Notes: generated by a model not told the origin, from the letters alone. DNA of 64,000 bases from Voacanga thouarsii (GCA_026120185.1 JANUWF010003379.1:434001-498000), one strand, 5' to 3'; positions 46,466 through 57,602 are shown, counted from the first letter of the stretch. Program-made: numbers and translations.

Positions 46466-46639
46466 GCAAACTTAGTATCTCTTTTAACATATGTATTGGA
46501 GGACAGACATTATATACCTTCTGGTGTTTAAAGTAAGTATTTTAAAGAAAATTTTTGTTGTGCATTGAGTTAAGTTCGTAGAAAGACCCATTGTTTGGGA
46601 GATTAGATAGGGCGACATCCCACAAGGAGGGGTGTTACA
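45829..46639 (+). mobile_element. Element C 3' LTR, part 2
   Basis: Starts with D's second ATATG duplication, then matches 19045-19851 of C's 5' LTR and ends GGGGTGTTACA at 46639. It contains CT and AT microsatellites (46411-46465). Minus-strand small frames such as 45779-46066 are chance. Confidence 0.88.
46411..46465. repeat. (CT)n followed by (AT)n microsatellite
   Basis: CT run at 46411-46440, AT run at 46441-46465. The 5' LTR of C lacks this expansion. Confidence 0.95.
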
Positions 46640-48660
46640 TATAGACTTTTAGTAAATGTTGGATATAATTTATAGAGTTAATACTTGTTGAGAAAGCTTT
46701 CTGTAGATATTGACAAAGAAAAAGTGTGTGGCTTAAGATCTACCCAAAGTATGCCGATAGAAAAAAAAACCCCAGCTTAGGTTATAAACAAGCATCTCAT
46801 ATCCAATTGAAGATTAAAAAGGCTAATGTTCAGCATATTACTATAGAAGATGAAGCAACATCAAAACCTCAACCTATTTTTAAGAGATTGAGAAACATAT
46901 AATCACGTCCTTCCATCTTCACAAGATTAGGACCAACAAAAGAAAAAAAGTTTGTTTTCAAAAGGCTTAGAGTCACAACCAGTTCAAAGGCAAGAAGTTA
47001 TAGCAAATTTCTTATAAGGAAAGGATAGTGTTGAATTATGATGGAGTCCTAAATATGATAACATAAGTAACACATGAAATGGCTTGTGACGAAGAAATTA
47101 TAGCTTCTTCCAATCACATCACTGTATATGACAAAGTGTATCCCAAAGAAAAAGATACTTAGTATGCTGTAGCAGAACTTGAAGAAGTCGTAAAACCTAC
47201 AGTTAATGAGTTAAAAGAAGAAAATTTAGGCACTATTGAAGATCTTTACCTAATTTACATAAGTGCATTTCTATCGCCTGAAAAAGAAAAGGCCTATATC
47301 AACCTTTTAAAGGAGTTTAGAGATGTCTTTACTTGGATATACAAAGAAATGTCTAGTTTAGACATAAGAATTATTATCCACTATTTAAGTGTAAAAGATA
47401 AGGTGATACCAGTAAAGCAAGCGCAACAACGTTTTCTATCTGAGCTGGTTTCTTTAATTGAAGAAAGGTAAACAAGCCCATTGAAGCCAAATTTATTTGA
47501 GAGTCAAGTATCCAACTTGTGTTGTGAATATTTTATCACTGTAAGAAAGAAAAATGGGCAAATTTGCATTTGTTGGATTTTAGAAATCTAAATTATGCAC
47601 GTCCAAAAGATGATTTTCCATTGCCTATTCCTGAATTGATAATAGATGTAACCACGTACCATGAAGTTCTATCTTTTATAAATGGATTTTCTACTTACAA
47701 TCAAATCAAAATGGCGCTAGAAGATTAGGAGCTCACCGTCTTTCATACCCCAAAAGAAATTTATTACTATATAGTAATGCCTTTTCTTCTAAAGAACGCT
47801 AGAGCCACTTATCAAAGGGCAATGCCAAAGATCCTCGATTATATGCTATATAAAATCATAGAATGCTATGTGGACGATTTAGTGGTCAAGTCATCTTCAA
47901 GATTTGAGAAAAAATTTTGAGCAACTTCCGAAGCATCAATTGAAAATGAATCCTCTCAAAGTGTGCCTTTAGCGTCACCTCCAGAAAATTTCTAATTAAA
48001 TTTATTATTCATCATTGAGGTATTAAAATAGATTAATCAAAGATCGATACAATTATAAAGATACCTAAGCCAAGGAATAACCATGAATTAAAGAGTCTAC
48101 AAGCAAGATTGGCCAACCTCCAAATGTTTGTTTTAAATCTTGTTAGACGATGTCAACCATTTAGTCATCTAATAAAGAAGGGTGTACTATTTGAGTGGGA
48201 TGAAGTGTGTCAAAATACTTTCAAATGCATCGAATCTTATTTGGAGAAGCTTTCTATCTTGTTGCACCCATTCCTAATAAGCCATTGATTTTATGCATTA
48301 ATTATTGTGCAAGAACGCTCAGTGGGGGCATTGCTTGCTTAAGAAAATGAGAATGATAAAGAGAATGCTCTTTATTGTTTAAGCTAGATGATGACACCAA
48401 ATGATTTAAACTATTTGCCAATTAAAAAACTTTGTCTAAATTTTAATATTTGCAATTCAAAAATTGAAGTATTATTTTTAAGCGCATATTGTACATTTTA
48501 TCTCTAAGGCTAATCCTGTAAAATATATTATGACAAAGCATGTGCTATCTAATCGTTTAGCAAGGCGGTACCTTCAACTTCAGTATTGTTTTAGTTCAGC
48601 AAAAAGCTGTCAAAGGACAAGTGCTAGCTGATTTCTTGGCTAACATCCTATTCCTACTGA
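46640..48660 (+). pseudogene. Element A reverse transcriptase, degenerate
   Basis: Resumes right after C with RLLVNVGYN, the continuation of the frame at 16008. After a decayed linker (46700-47230), RT motifs appear: an N-terminal segment with FLSPEKEKAYINLLKEFRDV and VFTWIYKEM (47260-47350), and YVDD at 47867-47878 (ECYVDDLVVKSSS). Thumb/connection sequence follows with PRNNHELKSLQARLANLQM and PFSHLIKKGVLFEWDEVCQ (48070-48220). The active-site YVDD is kept; stops and at least five frame changes occur elsewhere. RT-linked RNase H is barely readable (48290-48600). Confidence 0.8.
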
Positions 48661-49090
48661 GTGAAAATTAAGTAATGAATTGCCTGATGAAAATGTCCTT
48701 ATAATTGAGATTCTCCTACTATGGAAGATGTATTTTGGTGGTACGGCGTATCGCAAAGGTGCTAGAGCTGGCATGGTATTCATTAACCTTGATGAAGATG
48801 CATTGTCATATTTTTTTACATTAACTAAAAGATGCTCTAATAATGTGGCTAAATACCAAGACCTTATACTTGGGTTAAGGTTGGTTGTCGATATAAAGCA
48901 ACTGCATCTCAAAGTGTATAGGGATTCCCAATTAATTGTTACTCAATTACTCGATGAATATGATGTTAAGAAACCTGAGTTGATCTCATATTATAATTAT
49001 GCAAGACGGCTTATGGGATATTTAGGTAATGTAACAATCAAACATGTATTAAGAAGTTAAAATAAGGAAGCTGATTTAGTGTCGAAATGA
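48661..49090 (+). pseudogene. Element A second RNase H domain
   Basis: An open frame of 126 codons (48680-49060) carries a type-I RNase H domain of the kind found as an additional domain in Tat elements. Of its catalytic residues, the first Asp is Gly (YFGGTAYRKG), the Glu is Lys (NNVAKYQDLILGL), and the third, in YRDSQLIVTQLLDEYDVKK, is an Asp still in place. At least two catalytic residues are lost, so it cannot cleave. The ending IKHVLRS then runs into decayed sequence toward integrase. Confidence 0.8.
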
Positions 49091-49379
49091 CCTTCTAATT
49101 TATGTTTACATAATCAAGAACCCAAATTCTGATATGTAAAACATGGGTCATACCTCCTATTTTCAAAGATGAAAATGATAAAGGACATGATATGCATTCT
49201 CTTTTTGTTCATGAGATTGACGAAGAAGATCGGAGATAACCTTTTGTGGACTATCACAAAAATAAAAAACTTCCTGATGATCCACGAAGTCGGATTGATA
49301 TTCGTTGATATGCCATCCGCTTCTTTTGCTATAAGAATACACTCTTTCAACGTTATTTTGAATGTGTTTTCTTGAGATG

Positions 49380-50450
49380 TTTAGGTAAAAAAGAAGTAAT
49401 ACAAGCAATAGAGAAAGCTCATTTCAACATCTATATAGCCCACCAATCTGGTCCAAAGCTTTATTTTTACATCAAGAAAATGTGATATTATTGGTCGAAT
49501 ATGGTGAAATATTACCTAGATTATACTTGAAGGTGTCAAATATGTCAATTCAATGCCAATTATATACATCAATCTCCAAAGCCATTGCACCGAACAATTG
49601 ATGCATGGCCATTTGATGTATGGAGTTTGAATATCATCGCACCATTGTCAAAGTCTTTTACTGGGCATCTCTACATTTTGGCTACAATAGATTACTTCCT
49701 CAAATGAGTGAAAGTTGTAGCTTTAAAAGAAGCAAAGAAGAAAAATGTTATGGATTTTATATGCATAAACATTATTTATCACTATGGCATTCCTCGATAT
49801 ATCATCATGAATAATGGCAAGCCCTTTTGCAATAGTTCAATAGGCAATCTTTGCCAAAGTTCAAGTTCAAACAGTATAAATATTCTATGTACTATACCCC
49901 AACCAATGAACTTGCTGAAACTTTTAATAAGACTTTGTGTAATTTACTGTAAAAAGTGGTGAGTAAATCAAAAAGGGATTGGCATCTTCATATTAGAGAA
50001 GGACTTTGAACATAGAGGACCACGTACCATACCCCAACTCAAGCTACTCCATATGCATTGGTATATGGTGTGGAAGCAGTCATTCCACTAGAATAACAAA
50101 TTCCTTTCTGGAAGATTGCTATTTAAGAAGGGCTCACGAAGGAAGATAATATTTATTTTAGACGTGAAGAATTAGAAGCACTTGATAAAAAGAGGTTGGA
50201 GGCACAACAATGATTAGAATGTTACCCAACTCATGTTTCTTAGGCCTTTAAAAAGAATGTGCATCTTCATTCTTTTCAAGTTGGTAATTTAGTACGTGCT
50301 GTGAAGGGATCAATCATCGTTGGATATAAAACAAAGAAGCTGACATCAAAGTGGGATGGCCCATATGTTGTTCATGAGGTATACTCAAATGGATCTTATA
50401 GGATAGTTGTTGAAGATAGATTGAGAATTGGCTATATCAACGGTAAATAA
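49380..50450 (+). pseudogene. Element A integrase, degenerate
   Basis: The zinc-binding part contains AHQSGPKLYFYIKKM and CQICQFNANYIHQSPKPLH. The core follows in shifting frames: VWSLNIIAPLSKSFTGH, where the first catalytic Asp is Asn; then YHYGIPRYIIMNNGKPFCNS, where the second Asp is also Asn; and ELAETFNKTLCNLL, where the Glu is kept. Both Asn codons are one G-to-A change from Asp. The C-terminal part is open at 50259-50450, with FQVGNLVRAVKGSII and SKWDGPYVVHEVYSNGSYRI, ending in TAA. No chromodomain follows, as expected for the non-chromovirus Tat lineage. Confidence 0.85.
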
Positions 50451-51014
50451 TTAAAGTGATATTATGCATAAATCAATGCTCCTTGACCGCACGAGCTTAA
50501 ACTACAGTTGCTCCTTAACTGCACGAGCATAAATTGCAAATTACTCCTCGATTGCACGAGCCTAAATTGCAAGTTACTCTTGACCCGCATGAGTTTAAAC
50601 TGTGTAAAGGCAACCATTAATAGTGTAGTACGTGGTTAAACTGTTGAAACACTCCATCAAGTCTAAGTTGGTAAATACATAGGAAATCCTAACCCACACG
50701 AGTTAAAATTGTGAATGGCACACTCCTAAACCATACCCATTTATTTTTAACTACATTTAATTTAATTCTTAAGTTATTCTTAAGATACATAGGCAGCTTA
50801 GAAGGAAAATTCTAAGTTCAGTCACATCTTTTACCATTTCCTATTTTTCTATTTGTTGCAATCAAATTATGATTTATTTTAAGTTGTGATATTTACATTT
50901 GCAACAAGTAGAAATTTATATATGCAAAGAAAAAAGGGTCAAGACAAAATAGAATATACATAATATTGAGGATGCTTAAAGAAAAATACAACTACTTAAA
51001 GAAAATATGAAGTG
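50451..51014 (+). other. Element A 3' non-coding region
   Basis: Contains the minisatellite at 50480-50610, a related sequence at 50690-50740, and AT-rich sequence to 51014. No sense reading frame. Confidence 0.5.
50480..50610. repeat. 31-33 bp minisatellite after integrase, four units
   Basis: Units start at 50480, 50511, 50544 and 50577. Each has CTCCTYRAYYGCACGAGC followed by a TAAAYTRC stretch; a fifth, diverged unit is near 50690. Tandem repeats downstream of pol are common in Tat-lineage elements. Confidence 0.85.
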
Positions 51015-51250
51015 CTACACGATATTAAGGAAAGAATTTGAAATTTTGAAATCTTGTCGAATTGCCACCAAGTGCTCTCTCATATTCTTCAAGTTGGCTT
51101 CATCCTCTTCATTTACTGTAGGGGTATTTTGAAGTAAGATAAGTTCTTCTTTGAGGGAAGAACAAGTGGACACCACTTCCAAAAATTGCCAATTATTTTT
51201 TCTCAAAAGCAGTTAAAAGTTTCCTCTCCTCTTTCTTTGAGCGTTTGAAC
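51015..51250 (-). pseudogene. Antisense ORF of element A, downstream part
   Basis: The minus-strand frame 51206-51015 (NWQFLEVVSTCSSLKEELIL, then NEEDEANLKNMREHLVAIRQ) ends at TAA. It continues the minus-strand frame read at 54660-53700 after removal of LTR H, with a shift near the junction. It has coiled-coil-like Leu/Glu/Lys content. No known enzyme motif was found. Confidence 0.55.
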
Positions 51251-53679
51251 TGTAGGGAATTTCAGTCATGCATTATCGTAAACATAGTAAAAAAAAAAAA
51301 ATTGAAATCTGACCCCAAGATCATATGCTTGTGAATTAAAACAGGTAAAAGCAATGGTCATGGGGTTTAACTTTCTCCATGAGATTTCAAAATTTTCCTT
51401 GATGTTAATCGGCACGATCCAGCAACCTAGCAATCAACAAATAAAGTTCCTTTTCTTGATTGTTCAAAATCAAGCCACTACAATCCAATGATAGGATTGT
51501 CTCTGATAGAATCCATACAGGGAGCACTCAGTTACACCATAAATAAGATGCTAGTATATTCACGGTAGCTAGGGTTTAGAGAGAAAGAAAAAAACACAAG
51601 AGAAAAACACCGGAAAACAAATTTCCTCTTTTTCATTCTGTTATAAAAAAAGCATGGCTTACATATCTGTACATGTATATAATGTGTTTAGTAACTAGAA
51701 TTCTTAAAGAATAAGGATTCTTTAATTACCAATTAGAATTGTAATTTTCTCAATTATAATATAGCCCACGAATTATAACTGATTATAATTCGACCACAAC
51801 AAATTCTTCATTTCTCAAATTACCCTATAATGTTATCAAATAACATTCCGAGCACTTTATCTTTTATTGTGTGTGACCCATTAGTTTTTTGATTTATTGA
51901 TAGCGAAATATGAATTTATTCAAACATCTTTAAGATTAATAATCCTTAATAATTAGAATTAACTTATTAATTTTAATTATGATTGACTTATTAATTCTCT
52001 AAGTAATAAATTCATATTCAACAGATCATGAGTAGTATCTAACAATACATCATAACCACTAGGGGTGTTCATTATTCAGTTTGAACCGAAAAACGAACCG
52101 AACCGATCCCAATTCCAATTTTTGATTCAATTTTAATGAAATTTGGTTCAGTTTTTGGTTTTCTAAAATAAAAAATTAAAAAACTAAAAAGCCAAATTAT
52201 ATTTTTAAAATTAAAAAATATAATTAATATTAAAATATTGTTCATTAATTATTTCTTTATTTTTATAAAATATGATTTTTTTAAAAAAAATTTATGTTCG
52301 ATTTTGATTATTTCAATTCGGTTTGGTTTGTTTTGTCCAAAATAAAATCATTAATAATTGAGTTTAAGATCTTCATCTTTGCAATTTGCATCCGTGATCA
52401 TAATGTTTGGCCTAAATCTTTAAAATGTTTAGATTTTAATTTATATTTCATTTTATATTAGATTTTAATTTTAATTTATATTAAACTTTACTTATTTAGG
52501 TTTAAATTTATGTTAGGTTAATGGATCTATTAAAGTAGGCATTCAAACTCGGTTTAAAATTAAACTGAACTGATTATTATTTCGGTTCGATTTTATCGAT
52601 TTTCTTTAAATTTCAATTCGGTTCGATTTTGAAAAAATAATAAAAACAAAAAAAAATCAAATTTCAAAATCGAAAACCGAATGAACACTTCTAATGACCA
52701 CTTAAAAGTTCAGAAAGTCAAGTGGCTTGACATGAACTTTTCAATAACAAACAACAGTACAATAAACTTCTTTCACCATATAATATCTCATTCGATTTAG
52801 AGTATAGAATTAGTGTCAATTCCCTCCAGAATATTAATTAATTCTGACCTGAATATTTTAGTACTTGTTCTCAGAATTATTACTTATCATGTGTATTAAT
52901 TGTAACTATTTTTAATACACAGTTGTCTTGGCCAAGGACTTCTCAAGTAGTGATTTCTACAAGCAGCCATGAGATATTTTCAATACATAGTCGTTTTAGC
53001 CAAGGACTTCTTGAGCAGTGATTCCTACAAGTGGCCGTGAAATATTCACCCCTACTATTAGGAGTAGTGAATCCTTTATTGATCCTCTCAAGTACTTTCG
53101 TTTACCTAACGTTATACTCAATATTCATCCCATAGGTGGTTTTGTCAGGAATTCAAAGATTGAAATCAAAATATAACGCTTAGCAAACAAAGTACCTTGG
53201 AGATCTCGAATTTAAGAATACTTGTACATTTGCTATGATGAGATTCTATCGTTGGCACTAAATAGTTATCCATGTGATAATCTCATAGCTAGGTCATCCA
53301 ATATACTTGTTCTAGTAACAAGCATTCACATATTAACTTTGAGTATCAAAATACTCACGGATGTGAGAATCACCGCCTGATCAAATCAAGAAGTATAACA
53401 CGTGCTAGTCTTAACGCATTAATAATGTCCTATCTCATTAATACTATGACTAGGGATAATTTAAGTATGAATACTATTCAGTGTAATAGGAACCTCACAT
53501 CATGCACATCATGATCTCTATCATGATTTTCTTAATACAGTGTTACACTTGGGACTTTATCTAACAGTTATATTCACATGAAAGTATAAATAAAATAAAT
53601 TAAAATATAAAGAATGCCTTGTATTATTAATTAAATGTGCAATATATCAAATGCATGTGATGGACTCTTAGGCATAACA
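51251..53679 (-). mobile_element. H: solo copia-type LTR with nested MITE
   Basis: Starts TGTTATGCCTAAGAG (complement at 53679) and probably ends at 51251 (plus strand TGTAGGGAATT). The flanking five bases (TGAAC at 51246-51250, CTAAC at 53680-53684) match in only three positions, so the left edge is tentative. The part after 52695 matches H2 (57603-59328) in complement. Without the MITE it is about 1.8 kb, similar to H2 at 1.73 kb. It splits the antisense ORF of A. Confidence 0.75.
52060..52693. mobile_element. hAT-like MITE
   Basis: Inverted ends TAGGGGTGTTCATT (52060) and, in complement, TAGAAGTGTTCATT (52693). Flanking eight-base duplication ATAACCAC (52052-52059) and ATGACCAC (52694-52701), one mismatch. 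The homologous LTR H2 (near 58470) has an uninterrupted sequence at this place, which is an empty site and proves the insertion. Length 634 bp, AT-rich, repeated CGGTTYGGTTT-type stretches near both ends, no transposase. Confidence 0.88.
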
Positions 53680-54660
53680 CTAACATGAGCTTCATTTTAA
53701 GAGAAGTAATGTTGGTCATAACTTTTTGTAAGTTAACTTTGCTTTCTTTGACTTGATTTATGAGGTCAACTTTTTTAGCTTTAGCGTCATCCAAGCATTA
53801 GCTAGCAATGGAAAGTGATTATGCATGAGACTTTTTTGAGGTTTTCTCTAAAGAAACGGATCTAGCATTTCTAATTCGTGCACCTTAGCCAAAAAAATAA
53901 AAATAAAAAAACCTCAAGAGACTATCCATGAAAAATCAACAATAGAGTCCTTGTTGAGTTCTTTAAGAATATAGCAAGCTTGTTCCTCAAGTGTAAAGAC
54001 TTGCTCAATGAGTGTTTGTTGGATCCTTTGGTAAAATTATTTCCATGCATCAATAATAAACATTTTTCTACAATTTGACATTAAATGCTCTTCTAGAAAG
54101 GTAGAGATGGTTGAAAAATGTTGATGAGCTGTTACCTTGGATTTTGGATCTTCGTGCTGAGAATAAGAGATGTCTTTACAACCATCTTGTTTGGAAATGT
54201 GAGAATTGTTAATTAAGCCTTGATAATAAGCTTCCTCATCAAGGATTGCAATATTACATTCCTAATGAAGAAAAATGGTGAAGAAATTATGTTAAAAGAT
54301 AAAAAATACAAAAAAGGGAAGGAACCAATTTTAGCTCATCTTTGAAAGTTTCTTGGTCTTTCGGCTCCTAGTCTAATATTGTGATTGCTACTTTGGTTCA
54401 CTTCCAATAATGGTTTTTACTGCTAGAACTCACTTTTTCAAATTGATGAACTCTTTTCATTTTGAAAATGTTGAAAGTTTCTCTGTAGCAAAATCATGAT
54501 TCGAAGAAGAACAGCTATCATGTTTTAAAGAATTTTCTAACCATTTTGAAGCACATGGAGTGCTACTATCTTGAGGAAGTTTCTTCTTGGAGCAAGGCAA
54601 GCTTTTCACCTTCTTAGATGTAGATTTCTAGGAGTTCAATATTAAGATGTGATCTTCAAG
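53680..54660 (-). pseudogene. Antisense ORF of element A, upstream part
   Basis: Reading the minus strand from about 54660 to 53700 gives one frame with few stops over about 320 codons, unusual in such AT-rich DNA. It starts in a Lys/Ser-rich part (KSTSKKVKSLPCSKKKLPQD), passes DEEAYYQGLINNSHISKQDG near 54230 and FTLEEQACYILKELNKDSIV near 53980, and ends in a basic stretch before LTR H. Antisense additional ORFs between integrase and the 3' LTR are known in plant Tat-lineage elements. I recognise no specific domain here. Confidence 0.55.
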
Positions 54661-55034
54661 AAAGGTTCTATGAACTTGTTCCTTCCATGTTTTATACTAT
54701 GTGGTGTAGTGCTTTTTTATGCTATAAGGAAGCTATAAGGAGTAGATGGAAATATTTCCTTAGCCATCATTTCATGAAATGTGCATCTAACCTAATGACA
54801 TAAACCATTTGCTAATGTGGTCTCACGAGTTGAAATCTCACAGTGGCCTAGGATTTTTTGCAAGAACCCAAATTGGCGACTAAAGTGATATAGGCTATAA
54901 GACTTAATGATGAAGTGGTCATCTTAATTCAGAGTAAGAAGACTTAAATGAAGGCTAAAAAAGTAAAGTTTTTCCTCCAAAAGAGATATCTTATTATTAA
55001 TAAAATCATGCTTCTTGTGCTTAAAAAGGATATT
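54661..55034. other. Unassigned stretch before the D-type LTR
   Basis: About 370 bp, AT-rich. No reading frame or repeat match was recognised. It may be the remaining 3' part of element A. The minus-strand frame 54924-55151 crosses into the LTR and is not a gene. Confidence 0.35.
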
Positions 55035-56328
55035 TGTTAGCCTTAAGGATATTCTTCTGTATTTTGACTTATGACAAACATTGATGAGGACTAACTTGTG
55101 TGGCTTACATGTGATAAGACATGTTTGACCCAGTTCTTTCAAGGCATGCAAATAAGGTTGTTAAGCAGTTCTTAAGGAAATAGAATCCAAAGTGGTGATT
55201 AATCAAGAACAACTCAACCTAAGAGCTCATAAGATCGTGAAGTCCATGAGAAAGAACTTTAGACTAGGAATCATTTTGTTAAGGTATTTTGTATAAATTT
55301 CTATGTCTTTTTTACCTTATGATTCAGTTTATTTCTACCTTGAAGCATACAAACAAAAAGATTTCAAAGTATTAAGTCTTCAGATTTTTGGATTGAGTAG
55401 TTTGGATGACTTTGTATCCAAAAGTTTCGTCTAAAACTCTGTGAATAGTGTCAAATAATTTTTTCCTAAAAAAGTGCTATTTTGGATTTACCTTTTGGAT
55501 GCACCCTCGTCTTGAACTTAAGTCCAAAACTCTAAAAAATCGGACAGCGTGAAACTAGTCGTTTCTAGCCGTTGGAGATCTATTTTTTACTCTTATAAAA
55601 GGTTTTAAAACTCGATTTTAAAGTAGATTTTTGTCCTATCTTTTTAAGAAACACTCATACTCTCTATAATACAAAAATCTCCCTTTTCATAGTACTTCAA
55701 AGTGAAATCAAATTACTTCAAAAAGGTAAATGTTGTTTATTCTCATTTGCTTGTACATTTACTCTGTGAGCTATCTCTAGTTTATTTCTATAATCCTTCT
55801 TGTGTTTCAAGGTTGTGGTGTAAAACCCATTTAGGTTGAACCTTGATTTGTTGATTGATTAAGAGGTTTTGGTAAAACCAAGTGTGGTGATCCTCTTATG
55901 TAATTGGTATAGATAGACACCATTAAGGTTGGGTGAGTTTAATGAAATTTGATTGAAAATTCTTAAGTGTGAGTATAAGGTAGTGGATATAGATTTTGGT
56001 AGATCGAACCACTATAAATCTCGTGTTTACTCTCTCTGCATTTAATTTTGACAAGCTGCAAACTTTCTTGCTTAAAAGCTTTCAAATCATTCAAAAGATA
56101 TTTTTATGTTTCTCACTAAACCATTCTCATTCTTGTATTAATTGCATATTATGTGTCTCATCTCATTTAGATAGTAGTTGGTCTTTAAAACAGTCCAAAT
56201 GCTCCTTGTTGTATCACTAGCAATCTCCCCAATCTGATATACAAAATGAGTATCTCAAAAACAGTTTTTTTTTTTTTAAGTGTTTTAAATTTTCCAAAAA
56301 CCTTACTTACCCCCTCTAAAGTTTTTCA
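55035..56328 (+). mobile_element. D-type LTR on the plus strand
   Basis: A 1,294-bp LTR from TGTTAGCCTTAAGG to AGTTTTTCA, the same family as element D. The five bases at its two ends (ATATT, AAGGT) do not match, so it is not a clean solo LTR. A PBS-like sequence follows immediately, which suggests it is the 5' LTR of an element whose interior was largely deleted. The small frame at 55996-56220 is LTR sequence. Confidence 0.82.
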
Positions 56329-56330
56329 AA

Positions 56331-56340
56331 GGTATAAGAG
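56331..56340 (+). promoter_or_regulatory. PBS-like remnant after the D-type LTR
   Basis: GGTATAAGAG matches nine of ten bases of the tRNA-Met PBS core GGTATCAGAG, and lies two bases after the LTR end. Confidence 0.5.
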
Positions 56341-56342
56341 AT

Positions 56343-56840
56343 TATATGCTGGTTTACAGGGCTAATGAATTAGTTCTTTTTTAGAGAAAATCCACTAGTG
56401 GATATGTCTTCACCTTGTCTGGATGAGCTATTTCATGGAAGAGTATCAAGAAATCTTGTATTGCTGATTCAACCATGGAAGCTAAGTATATGGTAGCTTC
56501 GGAGGTATCCAATGAAGCAGTTTGGCTCCGGAAGTTCCCTTTGGAACTTAAAGTCATGCTACAAATAGATAAGCTAGTTGTGATGTATTGCGATAACACT
56601 GGTGCAGTCTCACAATCTAAAGAACCAAGAAACTACAAAAAGGGAAAGCACATAGAGAGGAAGTACGTCCTGATCCGGGACTTCATTCAGAGATGAAAAG
56701 TCGTGGTGGAACAGATTGCCTCGTAGAACAATCTAGCATATCCTTTTACCAAGCCTTTGGTGGAGAGAGTCTTTAGAAGACACTTAGACGCCATAGGGGT
56801 GGGTACCTATAAACTTACTTAGTCTTAGAGTGCAAGTGAG
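56343..56840 (+). pseudogene. Ty1/copia RNase H, C-terminal pol
   Basis: Sequence of a copia pol C-terminus: YMLVYRANELVLF, then a stop and RKSTSGYVFTLSG, the copia RNase H landmark. Next come STMEAKYMVASEVSNEAVWL (the Glu region) and VVMYCDNTGAVSQSKEP (the Asp region), then KHIERKYVLIRDFIQR and, after stops, NLAYPFTKPLVERVFRRHLD. It is followed within ten bases by the LTR at 56845, the normal end of a copia element. All upstream pol and gag are missing and the sequence joins the D-type LTR directly. Few stops; catalytic Glu and Asp are still visible. Confidence 0.88.
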
Positions 56841-57602
56841 AGATTGTTAGAATATATACCCTCTTAGACTAGGTTTCTAGTGTAATTTTTTACCTGTATT
56901 AATAAAAGTATTTTTCTCAGAATTTGTTTGTGAAATCTTCATTATATTTGTAAACAATTTTATTAGAAAAGACTCATTGTATTTAAATAAATAGTTTATG
57001 TGAATGGAAGTCCTTCACAGTAAGGTATGGACCATGGGATACTTAACATATAAACTACTGTTCATAACCGAATGATAAGAATGGGAATATCATCATGGCA
57101 AGATTATTTTGTTTTGAATTCTAAATAGGGAATGGCTTACTTTTAGCTAATGAGTAGTCTTATCATTTCATAACACAAGCGTATTTTGAATACGTAGAAC
57201 AAGACCTGTAGTAGTGGTTTCTAAAACTACTATGTGATAGAAACCTAGACTACTACTACCACAGCGTGGATTTGTACTCTATAGCTTGAGTTTAAGTTGG
57301 TGATCTGATGAAACTGGAAACGTATCTTTGATATACTATAGTTAATGTTCTTTAGAATGACTAATATACTTATATATTAGGTATATATACTAGTTAGTCA
57401 AGACAGACTTGTACAAAATCGTGTCTACACTATATCGCCCTTTATGGTTGTTCAAATGATCTAATTATTTAGGGTCTTGGGGAACATGACTTGGATATTG
57501 GCTTTGGGTAGCTTCCTTGGAAAGAAAAAATATTTCAAAAAGTCGTGGATCATTGGACTAAAAGCCTAAGGATGGTAGATATCTTTTAGAGAGGTGTGTT
57601 AA

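Larger units (their letters stand above)
16009..46639 (+). mobile_element. Element C: Tekay-type Ty3/gypsy retrotransposon, heavily interrupted
   Basis: A plus-strand element inserted in the A pol linker. It has a 5' LTR (16009-19851), a tRNA-Met-type PBS, decayed gag and protease, an RT fragment, and a 3' LTR present in two parts (33569-34565 and 45834-46639), which ends GGGGTGTTACA. Internal and LTR sequence match element B, so both are one family and C is the older member. Most of its pol and the first half of its 3' LTR are missing. The left boundary is placed by alignment to B and is uncertain by a few bases. Confidence 0.75.
1080..54660 (+). mobile_element. Element A: fragmented Tat-lineage Ty3/gypsy retrotransposon
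   Basis: Pieces of one plus-strand element appear in the expected order: gag (1080-2368), protease (11661-12759 and 15843-16008), RT-RNase H-integrase (46645-50450), a tandem repeat and an antisense ORF. Three insertions explain the gaps. Joining the sequence across the L complex keeps a continuous reading frame, which shows the pieces belong together. The protease style, a separate second RNase H domain and an antisense ORF after integrase are typical of plant Tat-lineage elements. It is the oldest layer: many stops, frameshifts and lost catalytic residues. Confidence 0.8.

Noticed and set aside
51246..53684. A 5-bp target duplication around LTR H
   Set aside because: TGAAC and CTAAC match in only three positions. 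The LTR is supported by its TG/CA ends and homology to H2, not by the duplication.
55030..56333. The plus-strand D-type LTR as a clean solo LTR
   Set aside because: Flanking five bases ATATT and AAGGT do not match, and a PBS-like site follows the LTR, so a 5' LTR with a deleted interior fits better.
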